A stretch of 64,000 nt of DNA from Streptomyces sp. V2I9 (GTDB lineage Bacteria > Actinomycetota > Actinomycetes > Streptomycetales > Streptomycetaceae), in assembly GCF_030817475.1 (NCBI RefSeq), contig NZ_JAUSZJ010000002.1, positions 1,169,501 to 1,233,500 on the forward strand, read 5' to 3'. Shown here one piece after another: positions 33,632 to 42,152 of this stretch. Under the pieces are notes generated by a model. The model was not told the origin of the DNA, made no database searches, and saw only the letters and a program-made list of their open reading frames with translations. Numbering within the stretch: position 1 is the stretch's first letter; every line of letters begins with the position of its first letter. The translations under genes and the position numbers were made by a program.

Positions 33632-33970
33632 TCAGACGTTGAAGCCCAGCGCGCGGAGCTGCTCGCGTCCGTCGTCGGTGATCTTGTCCGGGCCCCACGG
33701 CGGCATCCAGACCCAGTTGATCCGGAGTTCGTTGACGATGCCGTCCGTGGCGGACTTCGCCTGGTCCTCGATGACATCGGTCAGCGGGCAGGCCGCGGAC
33801 GTCAGGGTCATGTCGATGGTGGCGATGTTCGCGTCGTCGACGTGAATGCCGTAGATCAGGCCCAGATTGACGACGTCGATGCCCAGCTCGGGGTCGACGA
33901 CGTCGTACAGCGCCTCGCGGACCTCCTCCTCGGAGGCCGGCTTCATGGTCGCGGTCTCGTTGTCGCTCAT
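33632..33970 (-). CDS. DUF59/MIP18-family Fe-S assembly factor (SufT-like)
   Basis: 112 residues. Single MIP18 domain: VREALYDVVDPELGIDVVNLGLIYGI, then TLTSAACPLTDVIEDQ with the conserved Cys, and RINWVWMPPWGPDKITDDGREQLRALGF. Proteins of this family help mature Fe-S enzymes (SufT, PaaD-like). It is last in the suf operon, and its ATG overlaps the sufU stop (ATGA). The gene order sufU-sufT is usual in actinobacteria. Confidence 0.92.
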   Translation of the reverse strand: MSDNETATMKPASEEEVREALYDVVDPELGIDVVNLGLIYGIHVDDANIATIDMTLTSAACPLTDVIEDQAKSATDGIVNELRINWVWMPPWGPDKITDDGREQLRALGFNV

Positions 33971-34422
33971 GCGGTCTTCCCTTCGGACAGCGCCTTGGCC
34001 GTCGCGTCCTTCCACGCCATCCAGCTCAGCAGCGCGCACTTGACCCGGGCGGGGTACTTGGAGACGCCGGCGAACGCCACCGCGTCCTCCAGCACCTCCT
34101 CCATCGCCTCGTCCGGCTCCAGCTGCCCCTTGGACTGCATCAGCTCCAGGAAGGCCTCCTGGATCCTCTGCGCCTGGGACAGCTCCTTGCCGACGAGCAG
34201 CTCGTTCAGCACGGAGGCGCTGGCCTGGCTGATGGAGCAGCCCTGGCCGTCGTAGCTCACGTCGGCGATGGTCTCGCCGTCGTACTTCACCCGGAGCGTG
34301 ATCTCGTCGCCGCACGTGGGGTTCACGTGGTGGACCTCCGCGTCACCGTCCCGCAGACCGCGCCCGTGGGGGTGCTTGTAGTGGTCCAGGATCACTTCCT
34401 GGTACATCGAATCAAGCTTCAC
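33967..34422 (-). CDS. sufU: Fe-S assembly/sulfur-transfer protein SufU
   Basis: 151 residues. Zn-binding SufU-type ligands are all present: Cys about 37 and Asp about 39 (NPTCGD), Cys about 62 (GQGCSIS) and Cys about 129 (RVKCALL). The 18-residue insertion between the second and third ligands, typical of SufU and absent in IscU, is visible. It accepts persulfide from SufS. The GTG start has GAGGG 9 bases upstream. It lies 10 bases after the sufS stop. Confidence 0.95.
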   Translation of the reverse strand: MKLDSMYQEVILDHYKHPHGRGLRDGDAEVHHVNPTCGDEITLRVKYDGETIADVSYDGQGCSISQASASVLNELLVGKELSQAQRIQEAFLELMQSKGQLEPDEAMEEVLEDAVAFAGVSKYPARVKCALLSWMAWKDATAKALSEGKTA

Positions 34423-34432
34423 CAGTCAACCC

Positions 34433-35701
34433 TCAGCCGAAGAAGTTCCGTACGTGCTCCAGACCGTCCACCAGGGCGTCGACCTCGGCGGGCGTGGAGT
34501 ACAGATAGAACGACGCTCGCGTCGTCGCGGGAATTCCGTACCGCAGGCAGACCGGGCGGGCGCAGTGGTGGCCCACGCGGACGGCGATGCCCTGCTCGTC
34601 GAGTACCTGGCCCACGTCGTGGGGGTGGATGTCGCCGAGCGTGAAGGAGATCGCCGCCCCGCGGTCCTCGGCCGTGGCCGGGCCGATGATCCGCAGGTCC
34701 GGGACCTCCAGGAGGCGCCGCACCGCGTACTCGGTGATCGCCTTCTCGTGCTGGTGGATCTTCTCCATGCCGATCGCGGAGAGGTAGTCCACGGCCGCGC
34801 CGAGGCCGACGGCCTGGGCGATCGGGGGCGTACCCGCCTCGAACTTGTGGGGCGCCGGGGCGTAGGTCGAGGAGTGCATCGACACGGTCTCGATCATCTC
34901 GCCGCCGCCGAGGAACGGGGGCAGGTCCTCCAGGAGCTCCTGCCGTCCCCAGAGGACGCCGATGCCGGTCGGACCGACCATCTTGTGGCCGGTGAAGGCC
35001 ACGAAGTCCGCCTGGAGCGCCTGCACGTCGAGCACCATGTGCGGCGCCGCCTGCGAGGCGTCGATGCAGACCAGCGCGCCGACCTGCTGGGCGCGGCGGA
35101 TGATCTGCTCGACCGGATTCACAGTGCCGAGGATGTTGGAGACCAGCGTGAAGGAGACGATCTTCGTCTTCTCGGTGATGATCTCGTCGATGTTCGACAG
35201 GTCGAGCCGACCGTCGTCGGTGATGCCGAACCACTTCAGCTTCGCACCCGTGCGCTGCGCGAGCAGCTGCCACGGCACGATGTTGGAGTGGTGCTCCATC
35301 TCCGTGGTGACGATCTCGGTGTCGCTGTCCACCCGATAGGGCTCGTCCGCCCACCCGAGCATGTTCGCGACGAGGTTCAGCGACTCGGAGGCGTTCTTCG
35401 TGAAGATCACCTCGTCGCGGCTGGGCGCGTTGATGAAGGCGGCGACCTTGTCGCGGGCGCCCTCGTACAGCGCGGTGGCCTCCTCGGCGATCGTGTAGAC
35501 GCCTCGGTGCACGTTCGCGTTGTGGCGCTCGTAGTACGTGTTGAGCGCGTCGAGGACCTGGCGCGGCTTCTGCGAGGTCGCCGCGGAGTCCAGGTAAACG
35601 ATCTTCTTGCCGTCGTGGACCGTGCGGTCCAGGAGCGGGAAGTCCTTGCGGATCGCCTCGGTGTCGAGGAGGCCGGAGAGCCCCTGTCGGGCGTCAGTCA
35701 C
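34433..35701 (-). CDS. sufS: Cysteine desulfurase SufS
   Basis: 422 residues, PLP enzyme that takes sulfur from cysteine for Fe-S clusters. IVYLDSAATSQKP, TEMEHHSNIVPW, CIDASQAAPH and TGHKMVGPTG (PLP Lys about 240) are clear. The catalytic Cys is in GHHCARP (about 380) on a short loop (group II). The GTG start overlaps the sufC stop (GTGA). Works with SufU. Confidence 0.97.
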   Translation of the reverse strand: MTDARQGLSGLLDTEAIRKDFPLLDRTVHDGKKIVYLDSAATSQKPRQVLDALNTYYERHNANVHRGVYTIAEEATALYEGARDKVAAFINAPSRDEVIFTKNASESLNLVANMLGWADEPYRVDSDTEIVTTEMEHHSNIVPWQLLAQRTGAKLKWFGITDDGRLDLSNIDEIITEKTKIVSFTLVSNILGTVNPVEQIIRRAQQVGALVCIDASQAAPHMVLDVQALQADFVAFTGHKMVGPTGIGVLWGRQELLEDLPPFLGGGEMIETVSMHSSTYAPAPHKFEAGTPPIAQAVGLGAAVDYLSAIGMEKIHQHEKAITEYAVRRLLEVPDLRIIGPATAEDRGAAISFTLGDIHPHDVGQVLDEQGIAVRVGHHCARPVCLRYGIPATTRASFYLYSTPAEVDALVDGLEHVRNFFG

Positions 35702-36462
35702 GCGGAAGCGCCACCCTTCGTGTAGGCCTCGTAGCCCTCGTTCTCCAGCTGGTCGGCCAGCTCGGCGCCGCCGGAGGCCGCGATCCGGCCGCCCGCGAAG
35801 ACGTGCACGAAGTCGGGCTTGATGTACTTCAGGATGCGGGTGTAGTGCGTGATCAGCAGCGTGCCGACCTCGCCGGTCGCGCGGACCCGGTTGACACCCT
35901 CGGAGACGGTCTTGAGCGCGTCGACGTCCAGGCCGGAGTCGGTCTCGTCCAGGACGGCGATCTTCGGCTTGAGCAGCTCCAGCTGGAGGATCTCGTGGCG
36001 CTTCTTCTCACCGCCGGAGAAGCCCTCGTTCACGTTGCGCTCGGCGAAGGACGGGTCCATCTGGAGCCCGGCCATCGTCTCCTTGACCTCCTTGACCCAC
36101 GTACGCAGCTTGGGGGCCTCGCCGCGGACGGCGGTGGCGGAGGTGCGCAGGAAGTTGGAGACCGAGACGCCGGGGATCTCGACCGGGTACTGCATGGCGA
36201 GGAACAGGCCTGCGCGGGCCCGCTCGTCGACGGACATCTCCAGGACGTCCTCGCCGTCCAGGGTGACCGAGCCACCGGTGATCGTGTACTTGGGGTGACC
36301 CGCCAGCGAGTACGCAAGGGTGGACTTGCCGGACCCGTTGGGGCCCATGATGGCGTGGGTCTCGCCCTGCTTCACGGTCAGGTCGACGCCCTTGAGGATC
36401 TCCTTCGTGGCGTTGTCGGCCTCGACGGTGACGTGCAGGTCGCGGATTTCAAGCGTTGCCAT
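35698..36462 (-). CDS. sufC: Fe-S assembly ATPase SufC
   Basis: 254 residues. ABC ATPase with Walker A GPNGSGKST (about 40-48), Q loop MQYP, signature FSGGEKKRHE and Walker B KIAVLDETDSGLD (the SufC-specific ETDSGLD). It drives the SufBCD scaffold. The ATG at 36462 (MATLEIRD) is chosen; the frame before it is not protein-like. It lies 7 bases after the Rieske gene, in the suf operon. Confidence 0.97.
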   Translation of the reverse strand: MATLEIRDLHVTVEADNATKEILKGVDLTVKQGETHAIMGPNGSGKSTLAYSLAGHPKYTITGGSVTLDGEDVLEMSVDERARAGLFLAMQYPVEIPGVSVSNFLRTSATAVRGEAPKLRTWVKEVKETMAGLQMDPSFAERNVNEGFSGGEKKRHEILQLELLKPKIAVLDETDSGLDVDALKTVSEGVNRVRATGEVGTLLITHYTRILKYIKPDFVHVFAGGRIAASGGAELADQLENEGYEAYTKGGASA

Positions 36463-36469
36463 GGGTGAC

Positions 36470-36787
36470 TCAGGACTCCTGGGTGACGGAGACGAGCACA
36501 TCGTCCCCTTCGATCTTTACGGGATATACGGGGACGGGGCGCGTCGCGGGAAGGCCGGACGGCTTGCCGGTGCGGAGGTCGAACGACGATCCGTGCAGCC
36601 AGCACTCGATCGCGCAGTCCTCCACCTCGCCCTCCGAGAGGGAGACGTTCGCGTGCGAGCAGATGTCGTTGATCGCGAACACCTCGCCCTCGGTGCGGAC
36701 GACGGAGACGGGCGTGCCGTCGAGCTCCACCCGCTTGGGGGTGTCGTCCTCCAGCTCGCTCAGCGCACAGGCTTTGACGAAGGCCAT
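36470..36787 (-). CDS. Rieske-type [2Fe-2S] ferredoxin in the suf operon
   Basis: 105 residues. Rieske ligands Cys about 43 and His about 45 (CSHANVSL), Cys about 62 and His about 65 (CWLHGSSFD). It resembles the ferredoxin component of non-heme iron dioxygenases, yet it sits between sufD and sufC with overlapping or near-touching ends (its ATG overlaps the sufD stop). It may supply electrons for cluster assembly or repair; this is inferred. The arrangement is common in actinobacteria. Confidence 0.92.
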   Translation of the reverse strand: MAFVKACALSELEDDTPKRVELDGTPVSVVRTEGEVFAINDICSHANVSLSEGEVEDCAIECWLHGSSFDLRTGKPSGLPATRPVPVYPVKIEGDDVLVSVTQES

Positions 36788-37968
36788 CAGACGGACGCCT
36801 TCAGCTCGGCCTCGATCTTCTCGATCAGCCGCTCCTCGACGTCCGGAAGGCCGATCTGCTGGACCAGCTCGGCGAAGAAGCCGCGCACGACCAGGCGACG
36901 GGCCTCCTCGGCCGGGATACCGCGCGACTGGAGGTAGAAGAGCTGCTCGTCGTCGAAGCGGCCGGTCGCCGAGGCGTGGCCGGCGCCGACGATCTCGCCG
37001 GTCTCGATCTCCAGGTTGGGCACGGAGTCGACCCGGGCACCGTCGGTGAGGACGAGGTTCCGGTTCATCTCGTAGGTGTCGGTGCCCTCGGCCGCGGCCT
37101 GGATGAGGACGTCGCCGATCCAGACGGCGTGCGCGCCGTCGCCCTGGAGGGCGCCCTTGTACACCGCGTTGGACGTGCAGTGCGGGGTGTTGTGGTCGAC
37201 CAGGAGGCGGTGCTCCTGGTGCTGGCCCTTGTCGGTGAAGTACAGACCGAAGAGCTCCGCCTCGCCGCCGGTGGCCGCGTAGGCGACCCGCGGGTGCAGG
37301 CGGACGAGGTCGCCGCCGAAGGTGACGACGATCGACTTGAAGGAGGCGTCCCGGCCGATCAGCGCGTTGTGCTGGCCGACGTGGACGGCCGTGTCGTCCC
37401 AGTCCTGGACGGAGACGACGGTCAGCTTCGCACCGTCGCCCAGGACGTAGTCGACGTTGGCGGCCAGCACCGCGTCACCCGTGTGGTCGATGACGACGAC
37501 GGCCTCGGCGAACGCGCCCAGCTCGATGAGCTGGTGGCCGTAGGCGGTGCCGCCCTCACCGTGCACGGCGATCCGGATCGGCTCGCTGAGCACGGTGTCC
37601 TTGGCGACCGTGACGACCGAGGCCTGCTCGAAGGAGCTGAACGCCTGGGCGGCCACCCGGTCCACCGGGGTGCCGGCCTTGCCGAGCCGGGCGTCGTCGC
37701 GGCCCACGGTCTCGACGGTGACGCCCTCGGGGGCGTCGATGGCGACCTTGACCCCGCTGCCGGTGGCGACGGCGGTGCCGTCGTGCAGCCCGCGCAGCCG
37801 CTCCAGCGGCGTGAAGCGCCACTCCTCCTCACGGCCGTGCGGGACGGGGAAGTCCGCGACGTCGAAGGAGGGGGGTGCGCTCATGCGGGTGGCGACGGTC
37901 GACTCGGCGGCCACCGCGATGGAGCCGGCGGTGGTGGAGCCCGCCGGAGTGTTCTGAGCCTCAGCCAT
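36787..37968 (-). CDS. sufD: Fe-S assembly protein SufD
   Basis: 393 residues. The N-terminal helical part (PHGREEEWRFTPLERLRGL) is followed by the right-handed beta-helix core and the C-terminal GHASATGRFDDEQLFYLQSRGIPAEEARRLVVRGFFAELVQQI, shared with SufB. It is the scaffold subunit that with SufB and SufC forms SufBC2D. The GTG/ATG region at 37968 is the start. It lies 99 bases after sufB, the largest gap in the operon. Confidence 0.96.
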   Translation of the reverse strand: MAEAQNTPAGSTTAGSIAVAAESTVATRMSAPPSFDVADFPVPHGREEEWRFTPLERLRGLHDGTAVATGSGVKVAIDAPEGVTVETVGRDDARLGKAGTPVDRVAAQAFSSFEQASVVTVAKDTVLSEPIRIAVHGEGGTAYGHQLIELGAFAEAVVVIDHTGDAVLAANVDYVLGDGAKLTVVSVQDWDDTAVHVGQHNALIGRDASFKSIVVTFGGDLVRLHPRVAYAATGGEAELFGLYFTDKGQHQEHRLLVDHNTPHCTSNAVYKGALQGDGAHAVWIGDVLIQAAAEGTDTYEMNRNLVLTDGARVDSVPNLEIETGEIVGAGHASATGRFDDEQLFYLQSRGIPAEEARRLVVRGFFAELVQQIGLPDVEERLIEKIEAELKASV

Positions 37969-38067
37969 GGCTGTCGTAGTGCTCGCTTTCTTCAGTCACG
38001 TACTCGGGGGATTCGGTGGGGCGGGGACGGCCGCGAGCGGCCGTCCCGGTGGTCCTCGGGTGAGGTC

Positions 38068-39489
38068 CTAGCCGACCGAACCCTCCATCTGCAGCTCGAT
38101 CAGCCGGTTGAGTTCCAGGGCGTACTCCATGGGCAGCTCCTTGGCGATCGGCTCGACGAAGCCGCGCACGATCATCGCCATGGCCTCGAACTCGGTGAGT
38201 CCGCGGCTCATCAGGTAGAACAGCTGGTCCTCGGAGACCTTGGAGACGGTCGCCTCGTGGCCCATCGACACGTCGTCCTCGCGGACGTCGACGTAGGGGT
38301 AGGTGTCCGAGCGGGAGATCGTGTCGACGAGCAGAGCGTCGCAGAGCACGTTGGACTTCGCGCCCGGCGCGCCCTCGCCGATCTCGATCAGTCCGCGGTA
38401 GGACGTACGGCCGCCGCCCCGCGCCACCGACTTGGAGACGATGTTCGAGGAGGTGTTCGGGGCCATGTGGACCATCTTGGCCCCGGCGTCCTGGTGCTGG
38501 CCCTCGCCCGCGAAGGCGATGGACAGGGTCTCGCCCTTGGCGTGCTCGCCCATCAGGTAGACGGCCGGGTACTTCATGGTCACCTTGGAGCCGATGTTGC
38601 CGTCGACCCACTCCATGGTCGCGCCCTCGTAGGCCACGGCCCGCTTGGTGACCAGGTTGTAGACGTTGTTCGACCAGTTCTGGATGGTCGTGTAGCGGCA
38701 GCGGCCGCCCTTCTTGACGATGATCTCGACCACGGCGCTGTGCAGCGAGTCCGAGGAGTAGATCGGGGCGGTGCAGCCCTCGACGTAGTGGACGTAGGCG
38801 TCCTCGTCGACGATGATCAGCGTCCGCTCGAACTGGCCCATGTTCTCCGTGTTGATACGGAAGTAGGCCTGGAGCGGGATGTCCACGTGGACGCCCTTGG
38901 GCACGTAGATGAACGAGCCGCCGGACCACACGGCCGTGTTCAGCGACGCGAACTTGTTGTCGCCGACCGGGATGACGGTGCCGAAGTACTCCTTGAAGAG
39001 CTCCGGGTGCTCCTTCAGCGCGGTGTCGGTGTCCAGGAAGATGACGCCCTGCTCCTCCAGGTCCTCGCGGATCTGGTGGTAGACGACCTCGGACTCGTAC
39101 TGCGCGGCGACACCGGCGACGAGGCGCTGCTTCTCCGCCTCGGGGATGCCGAGCTTGTCGTAGGTGTTCTTGATGTCCTCGGGCAGGTCCTCCCAGGAGG
39201 CCGCCTGCTTCTCCGTGGACCGCACGAAGTACTTGATGTTGTCGAAGTCGATGCCCGACAGGTCGGAGCCCCAGTTCGGCATGGGCTTCTTGCCGAAGAG
39301 CTTGAGGCCCTTGAGCCGCAGCTTCAGCATCCACTCGGGCTCGTTCTTCTTCTCCGAGATGTCGCGGACGACCTCCTCGGAGAGGCCGCGCTTGGCCGCC
39401 GCGCCTGCCGCGTCGGAGTCGGCCCAGCCGAATTCGTACGTACCCAGACCCTCGAGCTCAGGGTGGGTAGTCTCCGTGGGGAGCGTCAT
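38068..39489 (-). CDS. sufB: Fe-S assembly protein SufB
   Basis: 473 residues. Typical segments are [51 protein letters not shown], the YVEGCTAP motif with a conserved Cys, and [27 protein letters not shown] near the C-terminus. There is no intein, unlike many mycobacterial SufB proteins. The ATG overlaps the sufR stop (ATGA), which couples translation of regulator and scaffold. Confidence 0.97.
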   Translation of the reverse strand: MTLPTETTHPELEGLGTYEFGWADSDAAGAAAKRGLSEEVVRDISEKKNEPEWMLKLRLKGLKLFGKKPMPNWGSDLSGIDFDNIKYFVRSTEKQAASWEDLPEDIKNTYDKLGIPEAEKQRLVAGVAAQYESEVVYHQIREDLEEQGVIFLDTDTALKEHPELFKEYFGTVIPVGDNKFASLNTAVWSGGSFIYVPKGVHVDIPLQAYFRINTENMGQFERTLIIVDEDAYVHYVEGCTAPIYSSDSLHSAVVEIIVKKGGRCRYTTIQNWSNNVYNLVTKRAVAYEGATMEWVDGNIGSKVTMKYPAVYLMGEHAKGETLSIAFAGEGQHQDAGAKMVHMAPNTSSNIVSKSVARGGGRTSYRGLIEIGEGAPGAKSNVLCDALLVDTISRSDTYPYVDVREDDVSMGHEATVSKVSEDQLFYLMSRGLTEFEAMAMIVRGFVEPIAKELPMEYALELNRLIELQMEGSVG

Positions 39490-40229
39490 GCGGGGTTCCT
39501 CCCGGCCGTGCTTGCAGATGCTGAATGGGTGGTCTGTGGGGGTGCCGTGTGGCCACTGCGCGGCACGTATGTCGTGCACACGCCGTCGCCGTGGGCGAGG
39601 GTGGCCAGACGCTGCACATGGGTCCCGAGGAGGCTGGAGAAGAATTCCGTCTCCGCCTCGCACAGCTGTGGGAACTGCTCGGCGACGTGCGCCACCGGGC
39701 AGTGGTGCTGGCACAGCTGCTCGCCCTGCTGGGGGCCGGGCGCGCTTCGCGCCGTAGCAGCGTACCCGTCGGCGGACAGGGCCTTGGCCAGGGCCTCGGT
39801 GCGCCCCTGCGGCTCCGCGGCCTCGACCGCCGCGCGGTACGTCTCGCCCATCGCGGCCATCCGGGCACGGGCGAAGGTGATGACCGCCTCGTCCCCCCCG
39901 GCGTCGGCGATGAAGCGCAGGGCGTCGGCGGCCAGCTTGTCGTAGGACTGGTCGAAGGCGTCCCGGCCGCAGTCCGTCAGGGCGAACACCTTGGCGGGCC
40001 TGCCGCGGGTCCGCGCCCCGTAGACCCGCTGTTCACGGGCCTCCACGACGTTGTCGGAGACGAGGGCGTCGAGGTGGCGGCGGACGGCGGCCTGGGTGAG
40101 GCCGAGCCGCCCCGCGAGATCCGCGACGGTGGAGGGGCCGTGGTCCAGGATGGAGCGCGCGACCCGGTTGCGCGTCGAGCGCTCACCGGTCGTGAGTTCC
40201 TCCTGGGGAGCCCGTCCGTCGTATTTCAC
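39486..40229 (-). CDS. sufR: SufR, Fe-S-binding repressor of the suf operon
   Basis: 247 residues from GTG 40229 ([12 protein letters not shown]). Winged helix at about 20-85 ([36 protein letters not shown], then [10 protein letters not shown]). The C-terminal half has Cys about 173, 177, 190 and 218 (LCQHHC, QLCEAE, GVCTT), the probable [4Fe-4S] ligands. A CAAC-n6-GTTG palindrome overlaps its start and the -10 element, so autorepression is expected. The frame is open 24 codons further upstream, but those codons cover the operator. First gene of sufRBD-Rieske-CSU-T. Confidence 0.93.
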   Translation of the reverse strand: MKYDGRAPQEELTTGERSTRNRVARSILDHGPSTVADLAGRLGLTQAAVRRHLDALVSDNVVEAREQRVYGARTRGRPAKVFALTDCGRDAFDQSYDKLAADALRFIADAGGDEAVITFARARMAAMGETYRAAVEAAEPQGRTEALAKALSADGYAATARSAPGPQQGEQLCQHHCPVAHVAEQFPQLCEAETEFFSSLLGTHVQRLATLAHGDGVCTTYVPRSGHTAPPQTTHSASASTAGRNPA

Positions 40230-40242
40230 AACACCATTGTTG
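40229..40242 (-). promoter_or_regulatory. SufR operator
   Basis: On the minus strand CAACAATGGTGTTG, that is CAAC, six bases, GTTG. It matches the palindrome I recall for Streptomyces SufR (CAAC-N6-GTTG) and covers the -10 element and the first bases of the transcript. Confidence 0.75.
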
Positions 40243-40265
40243 CGTAATTCGTTCGACCCTGACAA
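40236..40265 (-). promoter_or_regulatory. Promoter of the suf operon, probably leaderless
   Basis: On the minus strand TTGTCA (-35, 40265-40260), an 18-base spacer and AACAAT (-10, 40241-40236), followed six bases later by the GTG of sufR. There is no Shine-Dalgarno. Confidence 0.55.
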
Positions 40266-40296
40266 CCACGGTCCGGAATGATCTACGGTGCGGTTC

Positions 40297-40315
40297 GTCA
40301 CTTAGGGTTACCTAA
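40297..40315. promoter_or_regulatory. Candidate iron box (DmdR/IdeR type)
   Basis: A 19-base site ending TTAGGGTTACCTAA. Against the DtxR-family consensus TWAGGTTAGSCTWACCTWA I count 14 of 19 agreements, with the right half nearly perfect. The core TTAGG-GTTA-CCTAA is also a palindrome. It lies between sufR and the ABC exporter genes. Confidence 0.45.
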
Positions 40316-40351
40316 TCCGGCCCCGCGGGACCCCCGTCCCGGTGTGCTGCC

Positions 40352-40357
40352 TAGACT
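40352..40357 (+). promoter_or_regulatory. -10 element for the ABC exporter operon
   Basis: TAGACT, 8 bases before the ATG at 40366, with no Shine-Dalgarno between: a leaderless arrangement. Confidence 0.45.
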
Positions 40358-40365
40358 GGTGCGCC

Positions 40366-41292
40366 ATGGAGAACGAGCCCGTCGTACAGGTCGGGAACCT
40401 GGTCAAGCGGTACGGCGCGAAGACCGCGGTGAACGGCCTCGACCTGGTCGTCCGGGCGGGCGCGGTGACCGCCGTCCTCGGCCCGAACGGCGCCGGGAAG
40501 ACCACCACGATCGAGATCTGCGAGGGGTACCGGCGCCCCGACGCGGGCACCGTGCGGGTCCTCGGCCTCGACCCGGTCGCCGACGCGGAACGGCTGCGTC
40601 CGCGGATCGGGGTGATGCTCCAGTCCGGCGGCGTCTACTCCGGGGCGCGGGCCGACGAGATGCTCCGCCACATGGCGAAGCTGCACGCCCACCCCCTCGA
40701 CGTGGACGCCCTGATCGAACGCCTCGGACTCGGCGACTGCGGCCGGACGGCCTACCGGCGGCTCTCCGGCGGCCAGCAGCAGCGGCTCTCCCTGGCCATG
40801 GCGGTCGTCGGACGGCCCGAGCTGCTCTTCCTGGACGAACCGACCGCCGGGCTCGACCCGCAGGCCCGGCGTGCCACCTGGGACCTGGTGCGCGAGATGC
40901 GTACCGACGGGGTCTCCGCGGTGCTGACCACCCACTTCATGGACGAGGCCGAGGCCCTCGCCGACGACGTCGCGATCATCGACGCCGGCCGGGTCATCGC
41001 GGGGGGCACCCCGGACGAGCTGTGCCGGGGTGGCGCGGAGAACACCCTGCGCTTCACCGGCCGGCCCGGACTCGACCTCGGCTCCCTCCTCAAGGCGCTG
41101 CCCGACGGGTCCGGGACGGCCGAGCCGCTGCCGGGGACGTACCGGATCACCGGGAACGTCGACCCGCAGCTGCTCGCCACCGTGACCTCCTGGTGCGCCC
41201 AGCACGGCGTGATGCCCGAGGGCATCTCCGTGGAGCGGCACACCCTGGAGGACGTCTTCCTCGAACTGACCGGCAAGGAGCTGCGCGCATGA
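40366..41292 (+). CDS. ABC transporter ATP-binding protein (drug-exporter type)
   Basis: 308 residues. Walker A GPNGAGKTT (about 39-47), signature LSGGQQQRLSLAMAVVG, Walker B LLFLDEPTAGLD, H loop TTHFMDEAE. The C-terminal extension ending HTLEDVFLELTGKEL is that of DrrA/CcmA-like exporters. It pairs with the permease at 41289 through an ATGA overlap. The substrate is unknown; position between suf and ctaA and a nearby candidate iron box suggest heme, iron or redox relevance but this is not shown. Confidence 0.93.
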   Translation: MENEPVVQVGNLVKRYGAKTAVNGLDLVVRAGAVTAVLGPNGAGKTTTIEICEGYRRPDAGTVRVLGLDPVADAERLRPRIGVMLQSGGVYSGARADEMLRHMAKLHAHPLDVDALIERLGLGDCGRTAYRRLSGGQQQRLSLAMAVVGRPELLFLDEPTAGLDPQARRATWDLVREMRTDGVSAVLTTHFMDEAEALADDVAIIDAGRVIAGGTPDELCRGGAENTLRFTGRPGLDLGSLLKALPDGSGTAEPLPGTYRITGNVDPQLLATVTSWCAQHGVMPEGISVERHTLEDVFLELTGKELRA

Positions 41293-42056
41293 GCGCCGGT
41301 ACGTACACCCCGCGCCCCGGCGCCGCCCCGCTGCCCCGGATGATCGCCGCGCAGACCGCGCTGGAGACCCGGATGCTGCTGCGCAACGGCGAGCAGCTGC
41401 TGCTGACGGTGATCATCCCCGCACTGCTGCTGATGCTGTTCAGCGCGGTCGACGTCGTGGACACCGGTGCGGGCGCGCCGGTGGACTTCCTGGCTCCGGG
41501 CATCCTGGCGCTCGCCGTGATGTCCACCGCGTTCACCGGCCAGGCCATCGCCACCGGTTTCGAGCGCCGCTACGGGGTCCTCAAGCGGCTCGGGGCCTCT
41601 CCGCTTCCCCGCTGGGCCCTGATGACCGCGAAGACGCTGTCGGTGCTGGTCACCGAGGTGCTCCAGATCGTGCTGCTGACGGCGATCGCCTTCGCGCTGG
41701 GCTGGTCGCCGCACGGCGACCCGCTCTCCGTGCTGCTGCTCCTGGTCCTGGGCACCGCCGCGTTCTCCGGGCTCGGGCTGCTGATGGCCGGGACGCTGAA
41801 GGCCGAGGTGACGCTCGCCGCGGCCAATCTGGTCTTCCTGCTGCTGCTGGTCGGCGGCGGGGTCATCGTGCCGCTGGACAAGTTCCCGGCCGCGGTGCGG
41901 CCGGCGCTGGAGCTGCTGCCCGTCTCGGCGCTCTCCGAAGGGCTGCGGGACGTCCTCCAGCACGGCGCGCCGATGCCGTGGGCCCAGGCCGTGATCCTGG
42001 CGGTGTGGGCGGTGCTGGGGCTCGGCGCGGCGGCGAAGTTCTTCCGCTGGGAGTGA
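41289..42056 (+). CDS. ABC-2 type permease
   Basis: 255 residues with six hydrophobic segments (LLLTVIIPALLLMLFSAV, FLAPGILALAVMSTAFTGQAIATGFERRYGVLKRLGASPL, VLQIVLLTAIAFALGW, VLLLLVLGTAAFSGLGLLMAG, VFLLLLVGGGVIVPL, VILAVWAVLGLGAAAKFF). The FERRYGVLKRLGASPL loop is the ABC-2 conserved region that contacts the ATPase. Start overlaps the ATPase stop. Only about 95 bases separate it from ctaA. Confidence 0.92.
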   Translation: MSAGTYTPRPGAAPLPRMIAAQTALETRMLLRNGEQLLLTVIIPALLLMLFSAVDVVDTGAGAPVDFLAPGILALAVMSTAFTGQAIATGFERRYGVLKRLGASPLPRWALMTAKTLSVLVTEVLQIVLLTAIAFALGWSPHGDPLSVLLLLVLGTAAFSGLGLLMAGTLKAEVTLAAANLVFLLLLVGGGVIVPLDKFPAAVRPALELLPVSALSEGLRDVLQHGAPMPWAQAVILAVWAVLGLGAAAKFFRWE

Positions 42057-42139
42057 CGCCGGGCGGGCCTTACCACTGGACTTGTCCGGGCATCCGGGTA
42101 CGAACCCACCCCTCGTGAAATCGTGCACAAGCCCCGTCC

Positions 42140-42145
42140 TACGAT
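42140..42145 (+). promoter_or_regulatory. -10 element for ctaA
   Basis: TACGAT seven bases before GTG 42153; TGAAAT at 42116-42121 is a possible -35 with an 18-base spacer. Supports a leaderless ctaA message beginning at that GTG. Confidence 0.45.
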
Positions 42146-42152
42146 GGTCGGC

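Noticed and set aside
38068..39489. Possible intein in SufB
   Set aside because: The SufB chain is continuous at the normal length with all core motifs and no splicing-domain motifs.
36976..39945. A plus-strand open frame of about 990 codons
   Set aside because: Antisense to sufD, sufB and sufR; Val/Asp/Gly-rich shadow.
40236..40301. Upstream 24-codon extension of sufR
   Set aside because: The extension would code through the operator and promoter and has no family similarity.
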